Below are positions 61,536-64,000 of a DNA stretch of 64,000 nucleotides, in pieces. Origin of the DNA: Mesaphorura yosii (Eukaryota; Arthropoda; Collembola; Poduromorpha; Tullbergiidae); contig WIXG01000202.1 in the NCBI GenBank assembly GCA_009869945.1, positions 82,075 through 146,074 of the forward strand, in the 5' to 3' direction. Under the pieces are notes generated by a model. The model was not told the origin of the DNA, made no database searches, and saw nothing but the letters and a program-made list of their open reading frames with translations. Both the position numbers and the translations under genes were made by a program. How positions within the stretch are numbered: the stretch's first letter is position 1; every line of letters starts with the position of its first letter.

Positions 61536-64000
61536 ATGCAGATAAATGAACCTGCAGTCCTCAGACAAAAGCTAATTGACGCGTGCGACACAGCCTACCA
61601 TGTAAGAACTTTAATTCAATCTCTTATCTCGTTCCGCGTCTTCTTCGCCTCGACTCTAATTAATTATTGATCTCGGTCCCTGCTAAATGATTACTGATGA
61701 CCACTACACATGCTCTGCGCTGTTTATTTTTTGCAGTCGCTCACCAAAATCGATCTCTGCCTAGTTCTAAGTCATAAACTGCCTAAACCTACCTAGCTCC
61801 CTGCCTTCCCTCACGCTCACGCGCCTTGTCACCTTAATCTGAATCTTATCACTGAATTGTACTTGTCTAAACTGAGAATAAATGCGAATCGCAACTTTTA
61901 ATTAACTGCTTGCACCAGAACCGTGAACTGACCCTGCAGCAGCCTGCCTAATTATTGTCTCTAACTTTGCCCCCGCGCCTCGTCCGGAGCCCAGAGCGGG
62001 ACCCGCGACAGCGAAGGCGATCCGCCACCTGCCTGGCGGGCCGGGGTCGGCAATTGCGGTCCGGCGGCCGAGTTAAATAATGGAAACTAGTCGAAATTGA
62101 GGGCAAAATGGTGCTCAAATCTAAAAAAAGATACTTGGGCTCAGGCACAGTCCACAGCAGAAGAACGGGCGCGTAGTTTCTTCGTAGTTAAAGTACAGTA
62201 ACAGTACGTTGAAGGCACGGAGAGAAGTTGCTCAGCACTGTCGATTTGTTGTACACGAAAAGTAGTACCAAAGCTCGAGCTCGCTCCACTGAAAATCTAT
62301 GATGGCGGCTCTCGGCGGCCTTCTTCTCCTTTCTGCTCTCTCCTTCCACAACCTCCATTGCCTCCTCTCCCACTTTATCACCAACCTAAAACCTACCAAC
62401 TAACTAACAACAGCCAGTTACCAGTTACGTTACAAGTTTTCAGTGTTTTCAGTGTTTAGATAACAAAAAATGAGCTCCAACGTTCTAGAATGTCAAAATA
62501 CGCAGTTTATAAGCATAGACGCGTCCGGGGGCTACGCTCGGTGGATATACCCAAAAAGCCCCTACCGACTATCGACCAAGGCGATTATTATTTGTTAGCT
62601 GATGGTGACCGCATTACGCATTGTTCACTGCTCGCTTTGCGCCTCGCCTTGCAAGTGATTCAGTTATACCTAAAATAGTCCCTCGAAACAGCAGAGCAGA
62701 TTCGCCTTGTCGAGCGTTGTTTCAATTTGCCCCCCGATGGCCACGAAGCAGGATTTTATGGGCAGCGGGCAGGAATAGAAAGAGAATAAGGCAAAGGCAG
62801 TAAGGAGTTTTTAGTACTTCTCTGTGAAGAATGAGCCAGTCGGCTACAGGAAATCTGTATTTCTGTGCTTGCGTGCATTCTTTAGCACAAAATTAATGCA
62901 TTGAGCAGTACAGAACAGGCCAGCCAGAGTTGGTAGAATTGGCACTGCAGCACTGGCTTGGTAGAGAGAATTTTAGGCAATAATACACTGTAAAATTGTA
63001 GAGGAGCTGACAGCTAAGCTAAACGCGGTAGGCGGGGGCTGGGAAAAATGAGATTCTATGCCACGGACGCTTTGGGGCGATGTGAGACCTCCAAATTCGA
63101 CAAAATGCGATATTTTATCAAATTCGAACTGATTTCATGAATTTTTTCATTGCAGGTTCGTGATTTCGATTCAATAGTTGAAGTGCTACAAATCCTCGAG
63201 TCTTTACCTGTGACCAAAGAAGTTTTAGAGGTAAGGAAGCCTATAGCCGAAAATTGGCGTGGCCAACTATCTGTGAAGACCGGAGATTTTCGAAAGAGAA
63301 TTTAATTGTGTTTTTCCTTGCATGAATTTTGCAGACAACTCGCCTTGGACGTACTGTAAACGAATTTCGGAGGAAGGTTGACGATGGGAATTTGGCGAAA
63401 CGCGCCAAGGCCCTAGTCAAAAAATGGCGGAATGAAGTGCTCCCTGAAGAAACTCCGCCGACGCCTGCGCCCGCCCCGACAAACTCGCCAAAGTCAGCTA
63501 CAGCCACCCACGCCCATTTCAATGGAAACTCACACCTCGTCGGCGCCGACGTCGTGCCTGGCGCTACCTCCTGCACCTCGCCATCGCCGCCTCCTCAGAC
63601 ACCGACCTCGAGCTCGGTTAAAACTGAGCGCGAGCTCGACCACCTGCTGGATGTCTCCGCGACCACCTCCCCACAGGCGTTGGCCGATGCTGCCACGCTC
63701 ACGCCCACAGCATCGTCGACTTCTGACGTCGTGGAGGCTCCTCCGCCAAAGAAAGGGCGGGGACGCACTAAGAAAAAGCGGCTGCTTACAATCGACGATA
63801 AGATTGCAGACAGTAAGTTTTAAAAAACCGTTGTGATTTAATTAAAAACTTAATTAATTCTTGTGCTTGTAGCTACTCTGGAGCTCCAGGCTCAGCTTGC
63901 CAAGGCGGAGGAGCTGAAATCTGGCCGCGTTATCCCCACCACCGCGACGGCAACCGCCATCTCCGCCGCCTCGGCAGTCCCGCCAAAGCTGAGCAAGTTA
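61536..64000 (+). CDS. MED26: Mediator complex subunit 26, 5' part (gene continues past the window)
   Basis: Exons 61536-61601, 63156-63230, 63335-63812 and 63873-64000 or beyond. The first three code for MQINEPAVLRQKLIDACDTAYH, then IVEVLQILESLPVTKEVLE, then TTRLGRTVNEFRRKV and LAKRAKALVKKW. Together these form the TFIIS N-terminal (LW/TND) domain that opens MED26. In Mediator this domain recruits elongation factors (super elongation complex, TFIID contacts). Conserved features are the PxTKExLExTRLGR core and the KRAKxLxxxW helix. After it the protein becomes Pro/Ser/Thr-rich with a basic patch KKGRGRTKKKRL, as in other MED26 proteins. The 1.55-kb first intron shows nothing else I can name. 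The related TCEA/elongin A N-domains are alternatives, but the N-terminal position and the linker favour MED26. Confidence 0.85.

Overview
The window is nuclear DNA from a protostome animal, most likely an arthropod. The genes are split by spliceosomal introns (mostly 60-900 nt, GT...AG, with GTAAGT-type donors). The proteins include an insect-type chitooligosaccharidolytic GH20 homologue, a DM9-domain protein and a receptor tyrosine kinase of the Torso/RET/PDGFR kind. One candidate promoter pairs a TATA box with the arthropod TCAGT initiator. I cannot name the species. Exons are GC-richer than the surrounding DNA, which is A+T-rich and full of ATTTGCAAAT-like words. I built the gene models by hand from splice consensus, reading phase and family conservation. 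Every complete multi-exon model listed closes in frame as an exact multiple of three.

Layout: 0.2-2.1 kb (-) sphingomyelin synthase. 6.8-12.5 kb (-) MMS19, head-to-head with 13.0-15.2 kb (+) a DECR1-type 2,4-dienoyl-CoA reductase that contains a 15-nt microexon. 17.5-31.8 kb (+) a large receptor tyrosine kinase (1369 aa, 16 coding exons) with a TA-flanked MITE in one intron. 32.3-33.8 kb (-) a membrane-anchored astacin-DM9 protein whose zinc site is destroyed. 35.5-43.4 kb (-) SGSM3 (TBC-SH3-RUN), with a BUB3-like gene nested on the same strand in one intron and an inverted-repeat element in another. 44.5-45.8 kb (+) a two-pore potassium channel. 46.5-48.9 kb (+) a secreted GH20 hexosaminidase homologue with an eroded active site. 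51.1-54.4 kb (+) PAPS synthase. 55.0-56.8 kb (+) HSDL2. 57.3-57.8 kb (-) an unrecognised single-pass membrane protein. 58.6-59.3 kb (-) ISCA1. 61.5 kb to the window end (+) the 5' part of MED26.

The genes do not form one pathway. Most are conserved single-copy housekeeping genes: lipid metabolism (SMS, DECR1, HSDL2), Fe-S protein maturation (MMS19, ISCA1), sulfate activation (PAPSS), transcription (MED26), mitotic checkpoint (BUB3-like) and membrane trafficking (SGSM3). The most unusual content is two independent intact genes whose enzyme folds have lost their catalytic residues (astacin-DM9 and GH20), the same-strand nested BUB3-like gene, two GC-AG introns in SGSM3, and the microexon in the reductase. 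Intergenic stretches over 300 bases are listed with what I could see in them. I found no tRNA or rRNA gene and no CRISPR array.
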